Assembly: GCA_029975165.1 (NCBI GenBank)
Contig: JARKPR010000088.1
Location: 62,001 to 126,000, forward strand
Direction: 5' to 3'
DNA from: Selenomonadales bacterium
Lineage (GTDB): Bacteria; Bacillota; Negativicutes; Sporomusales; UBA7701
DNA length: 64,000 nucleotides
The position numbers and the translations under genes are program-made. Positions 8,553 to 17,234 of the stretch are shown here, piece after piece. Below the pieces are notes generated by a model that saw nothing but the letters and a program-made list of their open reading frames with translations, had not been told where the DNA came from and ran no database searches. Position 1 is the stretch's first letter; every line of letters starts with the position of its first letter.

Positions 8553-9449
8553 CTAATCGGCGATTTTATCGTCCTGGTGCGCTTTTTCCGCCGGGGGACG
8601 GGTCTTCCAGCGGTTGTGGAGCCAGAACCATTCGTGGGGATGGGCGCGGACATGGTCTTCGAGGATGGCGTTGAGCTTCTGGGTGGTGACGAGGAAGTCG
8701 TGGTTGCGGTCGGCGGTCTTGGCGACCAGGAGCGGGGGATGGATGATGATGGTATGGGTGCCGTCGCCGTTGGCGGTGATGAACAGCGGCACGATGGCCG
8801 AGCCCTTGAGGCGCCCGAGCGCTGCCGGCCCCTGGGGCGTGGCGGCGGGGCGGCCGAAGAAGTCGGCGAACACGCCCTGCTCTTTGGCGTCCTGGTCCAT
8901 TATCAGGCCCACGGCCTTGTTTTCGCCCAGGAAGTGCACCATGTCGCGGACGCCGCTTTTGTAGGTGATGTGCATGCCGGTGGAGGTGCGGATCTCGTTG
9001 ATGAGTTTGTCCATAGCCTCGTTGGTCTGCTTCTGGGCCACGCCGACGATCGGGTACCCGTAGAGGGCGAGCGCCGGCCCGATGAGCTCCCAGTTGCCGC
9101 TGTGGGCGGCGGCGATGATGACTCCCCGGCCGTAGGCGAAGGCCTGGTCGAAGTTCTCCCGGCCTTTGAGGATGACGAAGCGGTCGATGTTGTCCGCGTT
9201 CAGCGCGGGGATGGCGAGCACTTCCATGAGCATGCGGCCGAAGCGGACGGCGCTTTGTTTGACGATTGCCAGGGCGGCGGGCCTGTCGAGCCCGAGGCTG
9301 GCCACGACGTTGGCTACGGCCATCTCGCGGCGCCGCCGCGGTACGAACGGCCACAGGGCTTCGCCGATGATGTCGCCGAGTTTGTAGCGCACGCCTTTTG
9401 GCAACAGGCATACCAGCCGGCCGAACAGTTTGACGAGGAAGTAGGTCAT
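8553..9449 (-). CDS. LpxL/HtrB-family lipid A acyltransferase
   Basis: Members of this family add secondary (late) acyl chains to Kdo-lipid A at the inner membrane. The catalytic H-x4-E motif is visible in AAAHSGNWELIG near residue 110, and the substrate-site region MDQDAKEQGVFADFFGRPAAT follows. A hydrophobic N-terminal anchor is present. I chose the ATG at 9449, which has GGAGG nine bases upstream; the in-frame ATG three codons earlier overlaps that site. The product is 298 residues, normal for LpxL/LpxM. Which acyl chain and position it serves cannot be read from the sequence, and Kdo transferase genes are not in the window. Confidence 0.88.
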   Translation of the reverse strand: MTYFLVKLFGRLVCLLPKGVRYKLGDIIGEALWPFVPRRRREMAVANVVASLGLDRPAALAIVKQSAVRFGRMLMEVLAIPALNADNIDRFVILKGRENFDQAFAYGRGVIIAAAHSGNWELIGPALALYGYPIVGVAQKQTNEAMDKLINEIRTSTGMHITYKSGVRDMVHFLGENKAVGLIMDQDAKEQGVFADFFGRPAATPQGPAALGRLKGSAIVPLFITANGDGTHTIIIHPPLLVAKTADRNHDFLVTTQKLNAILEDHVRAHPHEWFWLHNRWKTRPPAEKAHQDDKIAD

Positions 9450-9471
9450 GGGCAGCATCCTCCGTCAGGGA

Positions 9472-9530
9472 AAGAGGCCGCCGGAAGATCGCCCCCGGCA
9501 TCTGCCCGGCGTTTCTTGCGGCAGCCTCTT
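9472..9530 (-). terminator. Possible stem-loop terminator after the YjbH-like gene
   Basis: AAGAGGC at 9472-9478 pairs with GCCTCTT at 9524-9530, and adjoining CGCCG/CGGC blocks extend the stem around a long GC-rich loop. Only a short pyrimidine tract (TTTCCC) follows on the minus strand, so this may be a processing hairpin rather than a terminator. Confidence 0.35.
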
Positions 9531-9551
9531 GTGGTGGCAGTGATGTTCTTC

Positions 9552-10181
9552 TTATCTCGAGTAGGTGATGCCGAAGTAGGTGGCATGGTCGCGCCAGCCG
9601 GCGTCGACCTTGAGCCCGGGGACGACCGAGATCCGGGCGCCGTAGTTCATGTTGCGGCCGTCGAATTCGGCGATCAGGGTGGTGGCGGGGAAGGTGTCGT
9701 TGCCGCTGACCACGCTTATCGGGCTGATGGTTTTTTCCAGCGAGGCGAACATGCCGTCGAACCGGCCGCTGCCGACGCCGGCGTGGATACGGAAGCCGAA
9801 CGGCAGCGCCTTGGAGGCTACGGCGTAGTATGACCGCTCGCGCTCGGCGGCGATGTCTTCGACGCCTATCGCCACGCCCGGGGTCAGGATCGATTCGGAA
9901 ACCAGGCTCCATTTCGCGTTGACGTAGGTTTTGTTGGCGCTGGCGCCGTCGTAGCGGAACCCGGCTACCCCCAGTTCTAGCTTGGGCAGGACGGTGACGT
10001 TGAATACGCCGGCGGCGCCGCCGTCGAGGTGGTAGTAACCGAAGGCGAACCGGCCTTCTTGCAGGACGTCGGCCGACGGGTTGTTGATCTGGCCGGTGGA
10101 CCCGTGCACCGACGGGGCGGCGAGGACGGGCGCGGCCGAAACGATAAGGGCGCAGAGAACGCCGAATACTATTTTTCTCAT
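9552..10181 (-). CDS. YjbH-like outer-membrane protein
   Basis: A signal peptide (MRKIVFGVLCALIVSAAPVLA) is followed by GSTGQINNPSADVLQEGRFAFGYY, which matches the repeat seen in YjbH/YbjH-type exopolysaccharide outer-membrane proteins. The remainder alternates polar and hydrophobic residues as expected for a small beta-barrel and ends in YFGITYSR. At 209 residues it is far shorter than enteric YjbH and would hold roughly one barrel domain. It lies between lpxD and the acyltransferase gene in the envelope cluster. An export or structural role in the outer membrane is inferred; no substrate is suggested. Confidence 0.6.
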   Translation of the reverse strand: MRKIVFGVLCALIVSAAPVLAAPSVHGSTGQINNPSADVLQEGRFAFGYYHLDGGAAGVFNVTVLPKLELGVAGFRYDGASANKTYVNAKWSLVSESILTPGVAIGVEDIAAERERSYYAVASKALPFGFRIHAGVGSGRFDGMFASLEKTISPISVVSGNDTFPATTLIAEFDGRNMNYGARISVVPGLKVDAGWRDHATYFGITYSR

Positions 10182-10315
10182 ATGTCCTCCTAGGGTTGGT
10201 CAAGTGGCGGGAAGAACATCGAGTGTTTAATATTCTGCGTACGCTCTGCCAATCCTGCCGTTTTGCCGTAGGTAATATTTGCGCGGGTTATCGCCGGGGC
10301 CTGTCAACGGCCTGC

Positions 10316-11338
10316 CTATTTTTTCTCCTCCAACTCGGCGAGGCGGGTCTCCAGCTGCTTGATCTTTTTTACCAGGTCGGGCAGTTTGTGCAGCGCGGCT
10401 TCGGCCCGCAGCCATTCTTTGTGCGGCCTGGCCGGGAAGCCGGCATAGAAAGAGTTGGCCGGAACGTCGCCGGTGGCCCCGGCTTTGCCGGCGAAGATGC
10501 AGTTGTCGCCGATGGTGATATGCCCGACCGCCCCGCTCTGGCCGGCGAAGATGACGTTGTTGCCGATCTTGGTGCTGCCGGCGATGCCGGTAAAGGCCAC
10601 AAGGAAACAATTTTCACCGATCGTGACGTTATGGGCCAGGTGGACGAGGTTGTCGATCTTCGTGCCGCGCCTGACGACCGTGGAGCCGGTGGTGGCCCGG
10701 TCGATGGTCGTATTGGCGCCGATTTCGACGTAGTCTTCGATGATGACGTTGCCTACCTGCGGCACTTTGTGGTGGCGGCCGCCGATGGTGACGAAGCCGA
10801 AGCCGTCGCTGCCGATGACCGCCCCGCTGTGGACGATCGTCCTCGCGCCGAGGCGGCAGCCGGCATAGACGGTGACGCCGGGGTAGAGGACGCTGTCGCT
10901 GCCGATCGTCGCCGCTTCGCCGACGTAGGTGTGCGGGAAGAGGACGGTGTTGTCGCCGATAACGGCGTTGTCGGCGATGACGGCGCAGGCCATGACGGCG
11001 ACGTTGGCGCCCAGCCGCACGTCTTTGCCGACGACTGCGGCCGGATGCACGCCCCGCGCCACGACGGTGGGCGGGGTAAAATGTTCGAGGACTTTAGTAA
11101 AGGCTATCCGGGGGTTTGCCACCCGGATAGCCGGTTTGGGATAGGAGGCGATGTCTTCCGGTACTATCACCGCAGCGGCCTTGGAGGCGGCAGCCTTATC
11201 GAGGTGCGGCGGCACGGCGAACGTGATGTCCCTCGGCCCGGCGTCTTCGATGTTGGTGACGCCGGCAATCTCGGGGTCGCTGTCGCCGAGCACCGCCCCG
11301 CCCACCAGCGCGGCGATTTCGCTCAATCTGTCGGCCAA
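10316..11338 (-). CDS. lpxD: UDP-3-O-acylglucosamine N-acyltransferase
   Basis: LpxD adds the N-linked hydroxyacyl chain in the third lipid A step. An N-terminal uridine-binding domain (about 1-100) precedes a left-handed beta-helix of hexapeptide repeats. The catalytic His is in [11 protein letters not shown], and a C-terminal charged helix ([17 protein letters not shown]) completes the trimer-type architecture. The start is a TTG at 11338, which has GGGGAG eight bases upstream. A GTG three codons earlier directly abuts that Shine-Dalgarno and cannot be used efficiently. The product is 340 residues. It follows an OmpH gene by 21 bases, the familiar ompH-lpxD order. Confidence 0.95.
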   Translation of the reverse strand: MADRLSEIAALVGGAVLGDSDPEIAGVTNIEDAGPRDITFAVPPHLDKAAASKAAAVIVPEDIASYPKPAIRVANPRIAFTKVLEHFTPPTVVARGVHPAAVVGKDVRLGANVAVMACAVIADNAVIGDNTVLFPHTYVGEAATIGSDSVLYPGVTVYAGCRLGARTIVHSGAVIGSDGFGFVTIGGRHHKVPQVGNVIIEDYVEIGANTTIDRATTGSTVVRRGTKIDNLVHLAHNVTIGENCFLVAFTGIAGSTKIGNNVIFAGQSGAVGHITIGDNCIFAGKAGATGDVPANSFYAGFPARPHKEWLRAEAALHKLPDLVKKIKQLETRLAELEEKK

Positions 11339-11359
11339 CGGAAACACTCCCCAGCGGTT

Positions 11360-11782
11360 CTATTGCATGCGTTTGATGACGTCGTCGGTAATGTCCGTCC
11401 CGCCCTGGGCGACGCTGGTTTTGTACAGGACGACGCCGAGTTTCTTTTCCTTGGCTACTGCTTCGACGGACTGTTTGATGCTGGCGTCTACCTGGCTTTC
11501 GAGATCCTGCTTGATCTTGAGGAAATCGTTGTAAGCGGTTTCCTGCTTCTTCTGGAATTCCTCGGCGCTGAGGCTGGCCTTGTCTTTATCGAGTTGGTCG
11601 CTAAGTTCTTTGGCTTTGCCGTTCAGCTGATCCTGGAGCGTTTTGACTTTGGGGCTGTCGCTCATGACTTTGTTGACGTCGAGGATGCCTACCGCGCCCG
11701 CTCCGGACGAGCACCCGCCGATAAGCAGGGCGACCAGGAGTACTGCGGCTACGGTTAAAATCATTGTCTTGCTGTGTCGCAT
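11360..11782 (-). CDS. OmpH/Skp-like periplasmic chaperone, lipoprotein (copy 3)
   Basis: The lipobox LIGGC follows a hydrophobic signal, so the 140-residue product is probably a lipoprotein. The body is the Skp/OmpH pattern: a short beta-strand (AVGILDVNKVMSDSPKVKTL), a long coiled-coil hairpin rich in K, D, E and Q, and a return strand (LGVVLYKTSVAQGGTDITDDVIKRM). Skp chaperones hold unfolded outer-membrane proteins for BamA, which is encoded upstream in this cluster. It is the third OmpH-like gene in a row and directly precedes lpxD. GGAGG lies seven bases before the ATG. Confidence 0.85.
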   Translation of the reverse strand: MRHSKTMILTVAAVLLVALLIGGCSSGAGAVGILDVNKVMSDSPKVKTLQDQLNGKAKELSDQLDKDKASLSAEEFQKKQETAYNDFLKIKQDLESQVDASIKQSVEAVAKEKKLGVVLYKTSVAQGGTDITDDVIKRMQ

Positions 11783-11833
11783 TAGAATCCCTCCGTTATC
11801 GATACTTGCCCGGGTTTATTATGCGCCAGGCGT

Positions 11834-12721
11834 TTACTTATTAAACTCGGCGATCACCGCGTCGGTTATGTCGACGGCAGCGACGTTAACCTTGACGCCG
11901 GCAAGCACGGCTCCCAGGCCTTGCTTTTCCGCCACTTTGGCCGTTTTGTCGCGGATGTCGGCGACGATGGCTTCTTGCAGGGCGGCGATTTGGCGGTCGG
12001 CGGCGGCCATTTTCTCCGCCGTGTCGCTGCCGGCTTGTCCAGGGGCGGCGGGACGTCCGGCCGCCGCCTGCTGGCCGGCGATTTGGCCGGCCATTTCGCT
12101 TTGCAGGCTGCCGGCGTAGGCGGCGAGTTCTTTCTCGCCGTCGCTCTGCTTGGCTTTCATCGTTGCGTCCGCCTTGCCGAGGAGTTCCTGGCGGCGGGCG
12201 TCGATTTTCGCGGCCCGCTCCTGCTGCAGCTTGTCGATCTGCTCTTGCAGGTCGGTCGCTTCCTCTTTGCTGAGTTGGACGGTCTTGAGCTTGAGCTGGA
12301 GGCTGAAAATCTGGGGCTGGTAATCCTTGTCCGCCTCGGCGGCGTACGCGTCGAGTTCGGAGGCCATGTCGCGTCGCACCTGGTCGGCGGCCGCGTCCAG
12401 CCGCGTGCCGATCTCGGCTTTTTTGGCCGCCATGCGGGCGTCGAATTCCTTGGCGGCGGCCTGTTCCATGCCGGCGGCCGTGGCAGCCCCCTGGGCCCTT
12501 GCTGCTTCGAGGCTGGCGGCAAGGGCGGCATAGTCCTTCTGCAGGCGGCCGACTTCAGCATATTTCGGGTGGGCTTTTATCGTTTTTTCCATGTCGATGG
12601 CGCCGAGTTGGGGCGGCGCGTCGGGCGGGGCGGTTTTAGCCTGCTGCGAACCACAGCCGGCTACGACCAGAGAGGCGAAGGCGAAGGCTACTAATGCGAT
12701 TCTGGCGCAATTCCTCAGCAC
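11834..12721 (-). CDS. OmpH/Skp-like lipoprotein with extended coiled coil (copy 2)
   Basis: At 295 residues this is about twice the usual OmpH size. A signal with lipobox VVAGC is followed by an OmpH-type opening (QLGAIDMEKTIKAHPKYAEV). A long Ala/Gln/Lys/Glu-rich helical region (about 60-240) comes next, and the family's closing strand (LGAVLAGVKVNVAAVDITDAVI) ends it. The lengthened hairpin suggests longer tentacles than Skp. It starts with GTG after GGGAGGTGG. It has the same closing motif as its two neighbours, so the three genes probably arose by tandem duplication. Client specificity is unknown. Confidence 0.75.
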   Translation of the reverse strand: MLRNCARIALVAFAFASLVVAGCGSQQAKTAPPDAPPQLGAIDMEKTIKAHPKYAEVGRLQKDYAALAASLEAARAQGAATAAGMEQAAAKEFDARMAAKKAEIGTRLDAAADQVRRDMASELDAYAAEADKDYQPQIFSLQLKLKTVQLSKEEATDLQEQIDKLQQERAAKIDARRQELLGKADATMKAKQSDGEKELAAYAGSLQSEMAGQIAGQQAAAGRPAAPGQAGSDTAEKMAAADRQIAALQEAIVADIRDKTAKVAEKQGLGAVLAGVKVNVAAVDITDAVIAEFNK

Positions 12722-12791
12722 GAAACCACCTCCCGGTTACGAATAAAGAACCGAGCGCAGCATAACCGGCTCGGAAATAAACGACTATTGG

Positions 12792-13256
12792 TTATTTGCC
12801 GCCTAGTTTCTTTTTCACGTCGTCCGTGATGTCTTGGCCGCCGTAAACCACTGTGTTTACCGGCATTACTACCGCCAGGCCTTTGATTTCGGCAACCTCC
12901 TTGATGGTCGCCATGACCTTGTCTTCGATCGGTTTCAGGAGTTCCCCCTGCCTGACCTGCAGCCGCTGCTGGAGTTGCAGGAAATAGTCTTGCTTTTCCT
13001 TGTCGTTCATCGTTGCGGTTTTGTCGTTGAAGTCTTTCTGGGCTTGCTCCTGTTCGGCCTGCATCGTTGCGGCGAATTTGGCGAAGTCGGGATGCGATCT
13101 TACGAGGTCCTCGTAATTTACCTTGCCAACGTTGCTAGCGGGTGCAGCCTGAGATGTACCGGTCTGCGACACTGCTATGCCAACGACACTGAGCAAAAAT
13201 ACTAACGCAATGGCGACAGAAACGACTTTGATTTGCTTCTTATCGATTTTGAGCAC
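12792..13256 (-). CDS. OmpH/Skp-like periplasmic chaperone (copy 1)
   Basis: This 154-residue protein has an N-terminal hydrophobic segment (about 11-31, signal or anchor) without a clear lipobox. The OmpH core follows: VGKVNYEDLVRSHPDFAKF, a glutamine-rich coiled hairpin (QDYFLQLQQRLQVRQGEL region), and the closing VVYGGQDITDDVKKKLGG. It is the first of three OmpH-like genes and has its own good promoter 46 bases upstream. The start is GTG with GAGGG six bases before it. A Skp-like holding role for outer-membrane proteins is inferred from family and from proximity to bamA. Confidence 0.85.
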   Translation of the reverse strand: MLKIDKKQIKVVSVAIALVFLLSVVGIAVSQTGTSQAAPASNVGKVNYEDLVRSHPDFAKFAATMQAEQEQAQKDFNDKTATMNDKEKQDYFLQLQQRLQVRQGELLKPIEDKVMATIKEVAEIKGLAVVMPVNTVVYGGQDITDDVKKKLGGK

Positions 13257-13301
13257 TGCTTTCCCTCTCTTTCCGCCCCAGGGCAGAATTTATACTCCTT
13301 C

Positions 13302-13330
13302 ATTATATCAGGGACATGGTCGGCATTCAA
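13302..13330 (-). promoter_or_regulatory. Sigma-A promoter of the ompH-lpxD unit
   Basis: TTGAAT (13330-13325) and a perfect TATAAT (13307-13302) are spaced by 17 bases on the minus strand, upstream of the first ompH-like gene. Confidence 0.7.
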
Positions 13331-13341
13331 GGACAATTATT

Positions 13342-14622
13342 CTACAGATTGCCCACCAATCGCAGCCAGCGGTTGTCGGTGGTAATTATATATTCGACGC
13401 TGAGAAACTCGTGCAGTTTGTAGCGCAAGCCGACTTCGTTGAACCGCAGTGCCGGCGTTCGCTCAAGGCGCAGCGACCAGCGGTTGTCCAGGTCTTGCTT
13501 GAGCCAAACGATGCTCTGCTCGCTGTTGAGGTTGTATTTGGCGCCGGCCACGGTTTGCGCCCCCAGGCGGTGTCCCCAGCCAGGCACGAATTCCCATGTG
13601 ACCGAAGACGGGATAAACGTGACTTCGAGGAATAATTCGTCCGTCCGGCCGACGTACTGGCCGACATGCAATCTGGCCGAGGTGTCGTTCTGCCTGCGCC
13701 CCATGTCCATGTAGCCTTCGAGGGTCACGTTGTATTTCGTGGTGTCGGCGCTGATTTCCAGTTCGGTATTCGTGCCCGGCTTGAGGGACGAGGCGAGGGT
13801 GAGGCCGTAGCGTTTCGTCGCCGCCTGATTGGCGGCCACTTTCGTCAGCATGTCCTTGAAATAGTCGCCGTGCCGTTCGACGAAGGCTACCGGCAGGCCC
13901 CTCATGGGCGCGGCCGCTTCTTCCACCGCCGGCCGCGCTGCGAGCAGCAGGAAGTTGGGGATGGTCCGCGAACGCACCGTGACCTGCACGTCCTTGACAA
14001 GCGGACCGGTAGGCGCCAGCAGCAATTTCACGATCGTCACCGGTCCGGGGATTATCTCGATGTTGGCCCGGTATTCCGGGAGCTGGACGGCAAGGATTTC
14101 CCGGATGACGGTTTTGGTGACGCTGCCCGCCCAGTCGACCGCGTCCACCGGCATGCCTACGAGCACTTGGGCGGCTTTGTTTTCGATGTCGCCCATGTCG
14201 CTGCGGAACAAGCCGCTGAGCGGCGGCGCTATCCCGCCGAGATCGGTTTCCAGGGCTACGCTGCGCACAACGTCGCCGAGCGGCGAAATTTTCACGGCGA
14301 TGCTTGTCGTCGGACCGGGGGTGATGTCGACCTCCTGCACCCAATAGCCGACAAGTACGCGGTCGAACACTTCCTTGATCAATTTCTCGAAGGATGCCTT
14401 GCCGCTCTCGATGTCGGTCACTTTCCGCCCGGTCAGCACGTGGTCGCCCACGGTGGCGACGCTTTGCTCCATCCGCTTGATGACGCGGCTGGGCGGCGGA
14501 GCGTCGACGGCCTGCACGCTGACCGTGACCGCGTCGACGGTCACGGTTTCGGCCGCCGCCGGACAGGTCCAGCCTGCCAAGATCAGCATTGTCGCTAACG
14601 TTATCACGCAAACGCTCCGCAC
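13342..14622 (-). CDS. Unrecognised envelope protein with possible POTRA-like repeats and C-terminal beta-strands
   Basis: No named family was recognised. After a signal peptide ending CPAAAETV there are two similar stretches. One is VDITPGPTTSIAVKISPLG; the other is IEIIPGPVTIVKLLLAPTG. Each is followed by strand-like sequence, which looks like duplicated alpha/beta modules of POTRA type. The C-terminal 150 residues (RYGLTLASSLKPGTNTELEI to RWLRLVGNL) alternate like outer-membrane beta-strands. The start is uncertain: I chose the GTG at 14622 because it gives a basic signal n-region, but a GTG at 14607 has a better-spaced GGAG. It lies between bamA and the ompH genes, so a role in outer-membrane assembly is plausible. 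Confidence 0.55.
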   Translation of the reverse strand: MRSVCVITLATMLILAGWTCPAAAETVTVDAVTVSVQAVDAPPPSRVIKRMEQSVATVGDHVLTGRKVTDIESGKASFEKLIKEVFDRVLVGYWVQEVDITPGPTTSIAVKISPLGDVVRSVALETDLGGIAPPLSGLFRSDMGDIENKAAQVLVGMPVDAVDWAGSVTKTVIREILAVQLPEYRANIEIIPGPVTIVKLLLAPTGPLVKDVQVTVRSRTIPNFLLLAARPAVEEAAAPMRGLPVAFVERHGDYFKDMLTKVAANQAATKRYGLTLASSLKPGTNTELEISADTTKYNVTLEGYMDMGRRQNDTSARLHVGQYVGRTDELFLEVTFIPSSVTWEFVPGWGHRLGAQTVAGAKYNLNSEQSIVWLKQDLDNRWSLRLERTPALRFNEVGLRYKLHEFLSVEYIITTDNRWLRLVGNL

Positions 14623-14694
14623 CTGTTCGCCCGCCACCTTCCTGATAAAGGTTGTCCATTGCCTATCGATAACAAAACATTGAGATTTACGGTT

Positions 14695-14726
14695 AAAACA
14701 AGAGCCAGGCCTAGACCTGGCTCTTG
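14695..14726 (-). terminator. Intrinsic terminator after bamA
   Basis: CAAGAGCCAGG (14699-14709) and CCTGGCTCTTG (14716-14726) form a perfect 11-bp stem with a 6-base loop, followed by TTTT on the minus strand. It closes the tamB-sigma-bamA unit. Confidence 0.8.
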
Positions 14727-14732
14727 CTGCCG

Positions 14733-16505
14733 TTAGAATTGGCCGCCGAAGCTGAAGTGCGTCCTGCCGCCCTCGTCGCCCCTGGCGTAATCGAGCCTGA
14801 TGGGACCAAGCGGGGTGTTGACGCGGATGCCGACGCCGACGGCTGCTTTGAGGTCGTCGAGCTTGTAGCTGCCGTCCCAAGCGTTGCCGAGGTCGCCGAA
14901 GACTACGCCTTCGATCTTTTTGGCCACCGGGAAGCGATATTCGGCGGTCGCGGCGAACATCTTGCTGCCTTTGAACTGCGCATCGTCGTAGCCGCGGAGG
15001 GTTTCGGGGCCGCCAACCCAGAACTTGCCGCTGTCGGGTATCTTGCCGTCTGCGAAGCCGGCCATCAGGCGGACCGCGATCACTTGCTCGCGGCCGACCT
15101 TGAAGTACTGGCGGTCCTGAGCGGTGTATTTGTTGAAGTTAAAGTCGCCGCCGAACGCTTTACCGGCGAACTCCGCCGACAGCGAGAACATCGACCCCTC
15201 GGTGGGGCTGAAGACGTTGTCGCGGGAGTCGAAGACCCGCGACAGGGTCACGCTGCGCGTCAGGCCGAAGTTGTCCGTAAGCCACTGATTATTGTAGTCG
15301 GAGCGATAGCCAGTACCACCCGGGTCCGCCTTGTAGTCGACCGGGCCTGATACGTACCTGACGTATTCGTCGCGCCGGTTCTTGAGGGTGATATAGTTTT
15401 GCACATATTCGCCCTGCGGTCGGCCGAGGGTGATTTCGAAACCGGTGCGTTTGCGGTCGTAGGTCGAGCGGAGGGTCCTGTCGTTGCCGTCAAGACCGTA
15501 ATCGTTGTACTGATTGGTCAGGTTGTAGATGGTGAAGCCCGCCGAGGTCTGCTTGCTGTCCAGCCAGGGACGGGTGTAGGAGAATTCGTAGTTCGTGCCG
15601 TAATCCGCGTTGCCGCCGAACTCCCAGTGGATCTTGGCCTGGTCGCCGGTGCCGCGGAAGTTCCTGTCGCCGAGCTCGATGATCCCCACCAGGCCGTCGG
15701 CCTGACTGTAGCCGGCCCCGACCGAGAACGTGCCGGTCTTCTGTTCGACGACGTTGGTTTCGAGGACGACCGAGTTCGGCTCCTTGCCGGGGTTGAGCTT
15801 CATGTTGACGTCTTCGAAGTAGCCGAGGTTGTACACCTTCTGCATACTCCGGCGGGCGTCCTTGACGTTGAAGGGTTCGCCGGGTTTGACCTTCATCTCG
15901 CGGGTGATGACGTAGGTTTTGGTCTTTTCGTTGCCTTTGACCGATATCCCTTCCAGCATCCCCTCGTTGACGGTGATGGTCAGCACCCCGCCGGGGCTCA
16001 TGGAGACGTCGCTTACCTTGGCCAATACGTAGCCTTGGTCGTGGTAGTAGTTTTCGACAGCGCGGGCGTTGTCGCTCAGCGCTTTGCTGTTGAGCACCTT
16101 GCCCTTGGTTACCGTTAGCAGGCTTTTGATCTTATCGGTGGATACTTTGCTGTTGCCCTTGACGACAACGTCTGTCAGGGCCGGGTTTTCCAATACCGAG
16201 TAGACCACTTTGACGCCTTCGGGAACTTCGGTGAAATTGGATACTACGTCGAAAAAGCTCCCTAGGTCGTAAATCGCCCGCATATCTTGCTGAACCTTGT
16301 CGGCACTGAGCGTGTCGCCGGGTTTAAGCTTTATCACCGCCATTATGTCGCTCGTAGGCACGCTGGTGTTGCCGGAGACGCTGACGGCGGTGACCCTTTT
16401 CCCGGTAAGGTCGGCAGCATGGGTGGGAGCGACGGAGCCCAGCACGATTCCTAGCGCGATGACAGCTGAGAGTAAAAGGTGCCCGAAGTACCTCCTCGCT
16501 TTCAT
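14733..16505 (-). CDS. bamA: Outer-membrane protein assembly factor BamA
   Basis: This Omp85 protein inserts beta-barrels into the outer membrane. A signal peptide is followed by three POTRA domains, beginning around KRVTAVSVSGNTSV, LTDVVVKGNSKVS and LEGISVKGNEKTK. A 16-strand-type barrel follows from about residue 265. The Omp85 signature GGPETLRGYDD is present and the last residue is Phe, the classic barrel terminus. At 590 residues with three POTRAs it is shorter than the five-POTRA proteobacterial form. AAAGGAGG precedes the ATG. It follows a one-TM gene, a sigma factor and tamB on the same strand. Confidence 0.95.
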   Translation of the reverse strand: MKARRYFGHLLLSAVIALGIVLGSVAPTHAADLTGKRVTAVSVSGNTSVPTSDIMAVIKLKPGDTLSADKVQQDMRAIYDLGSFFDVVSNFTEVPEGVKVVYSVLENPALTDVVVKGNSKVSTDKIKSLLTVTKGKVLNSKALSDNARAVENYYHDQGYVLAKVSDVSMSPGGVLTITVNEGMLEGISVKGNEKTKTYVITREMKVKPGEPFNVKDARRSMQKVYNLGYFEDVNMKLNPGKEPNSVVLETNVVEQKTGTFSVGAGYSQADGLVGIIELGDRNFRGTGDQAKIHWEFGGNADYGTNYEFSYTRPWLDSKQTSAGFTIYNLTNQYNDYGLDGNDRTLRSTYDRKRTGFEITLGRPQGEYVQNYITLKNRRDEYVRYVSGPVDYKADPGGTGYRSDYNNQWLTDNFGLTRSVTLSRVFDSRDNVFSPTEGSMFSLSAEFAGKAFGGDFNFNKYTAQDRQYFKVGREQVIAVRLMAGFADGKIPDSGKFWVGGPETLRGYDDAQFKGSKMFAATAEYRFPVAKKIEGVVFGDLGNAWDGSYKLDDLKAAVGVGIRVNTPLGPIRLDYARGDEGGRTHFSFGGQF

Positions 16506-16528
16506 GCATTACCTCCTTTATTTATTTT

Positions 16529-17092
16529 TTATTGGCCGCGCAACGACTTTCCGGCAGCCCGGATGACATCTTTCATCTCGTCCTGCGACAGCAGGCTCTC
16601 CTTTTCCGCCGGTTGCTGACGCCCGTTGTTTTCCGGACGCCTGGCCGCAGGCATGGTGGTTTCCCGAGGAGGATTGCTGGCCGGACCGGCTATCGCTGGC
16701 CGCTGATCCTCGACCCGGACCGGCGCGGCAGAATCGTTGGCCTTCAGGACCCCCGGTGTGCTCTTGGCTCCCGGCGTGGTCTTGGCCTCCTGCGCGGCAA
16801 GTGGAATGGGCACAGCGACGTGGCGTTCGCTAAACCCCCAGTATGCCCCGAAACCGGCGGCAATGATGGCGGCGGCGAGTACGAAGGACGTCGCTTGGCG
16901 CAAAAGCGGCATTCTGTAGCGCTCTTGCCGGGAGAGGCTCGTCTCCCGCGCGTGCTGAAGCTCGGCCTGTGCTAACAGGAGGTCGAGTTCGCCGCGAAGT
17001 TTGCTGTTCTTGTCGAAAGACTCCTCGGCCCGCGTTAGCCACACTTTGGCGGAACGCAGGTGACGAAACATATTCCCTTTGAAATCCGCCAT
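16529..17092 (-). CDS. One-transmembrane protein of unknown function upstream of bamA
   Basis: The 187-residue product has a charged, probably helical cytoplasmic N-terminus (about 1-65), one membrane segment (about 68-88, SFVLAAAIIAAGFGAYWG), a Pro/Ala-rich linker and a short C-terminal helix ending KDVIRAAGKSLRGQ. I start it at the ATG at 17092 because GGGGTGG lies five bases upstream; the earlier in-frame GTGs overlap that site. No family was recognised. Lying between a sigma-factor gene and bamA, it has the single-TM shape of an anti-sigma factor, but no zinc or anti-sigma motif is visible, so that is only a suggestion. Confidence 0.55.
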   Translation of the reverse strand: MADFKGNMFRHLRSAKVWLTRAEESFDKNSKLRGELDLLLAQAELQHARETSLSRQERYRMPLLRQATSFVLAAAIIAAGFGAYWGFSERHVAVPIPLAAQEAKTTPGAKSTPGVLKANDSAAPVRVEDQRPAIAGPASNPPRETTMPAARRPENNGRQQPAEKESLLSQDEMKDVIRAAGKSLRGQ

Positions 17093-17234
17093 TTCCACCA
17101 CCCCTATTATAGCTACAATATATAGTCATGGGAATAGGCCAGATTCTGGTCGCTCCTGCAAGGGCAAAATACAGCGTTTTATAGGTATATTGCAGTATTA
17201 TCTCCCGTATTCTCCCTCTTTCTGCCCCTTTTCG

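Noticed and set aside
17106-17134. TATAAT box upstream of the one-TM gene
   Set aside because: It lies only about 14 bases from the start codon and overlaps the ribosome site, with a poor -35 (TTCCCA), so it would make a nearly leaderless message.
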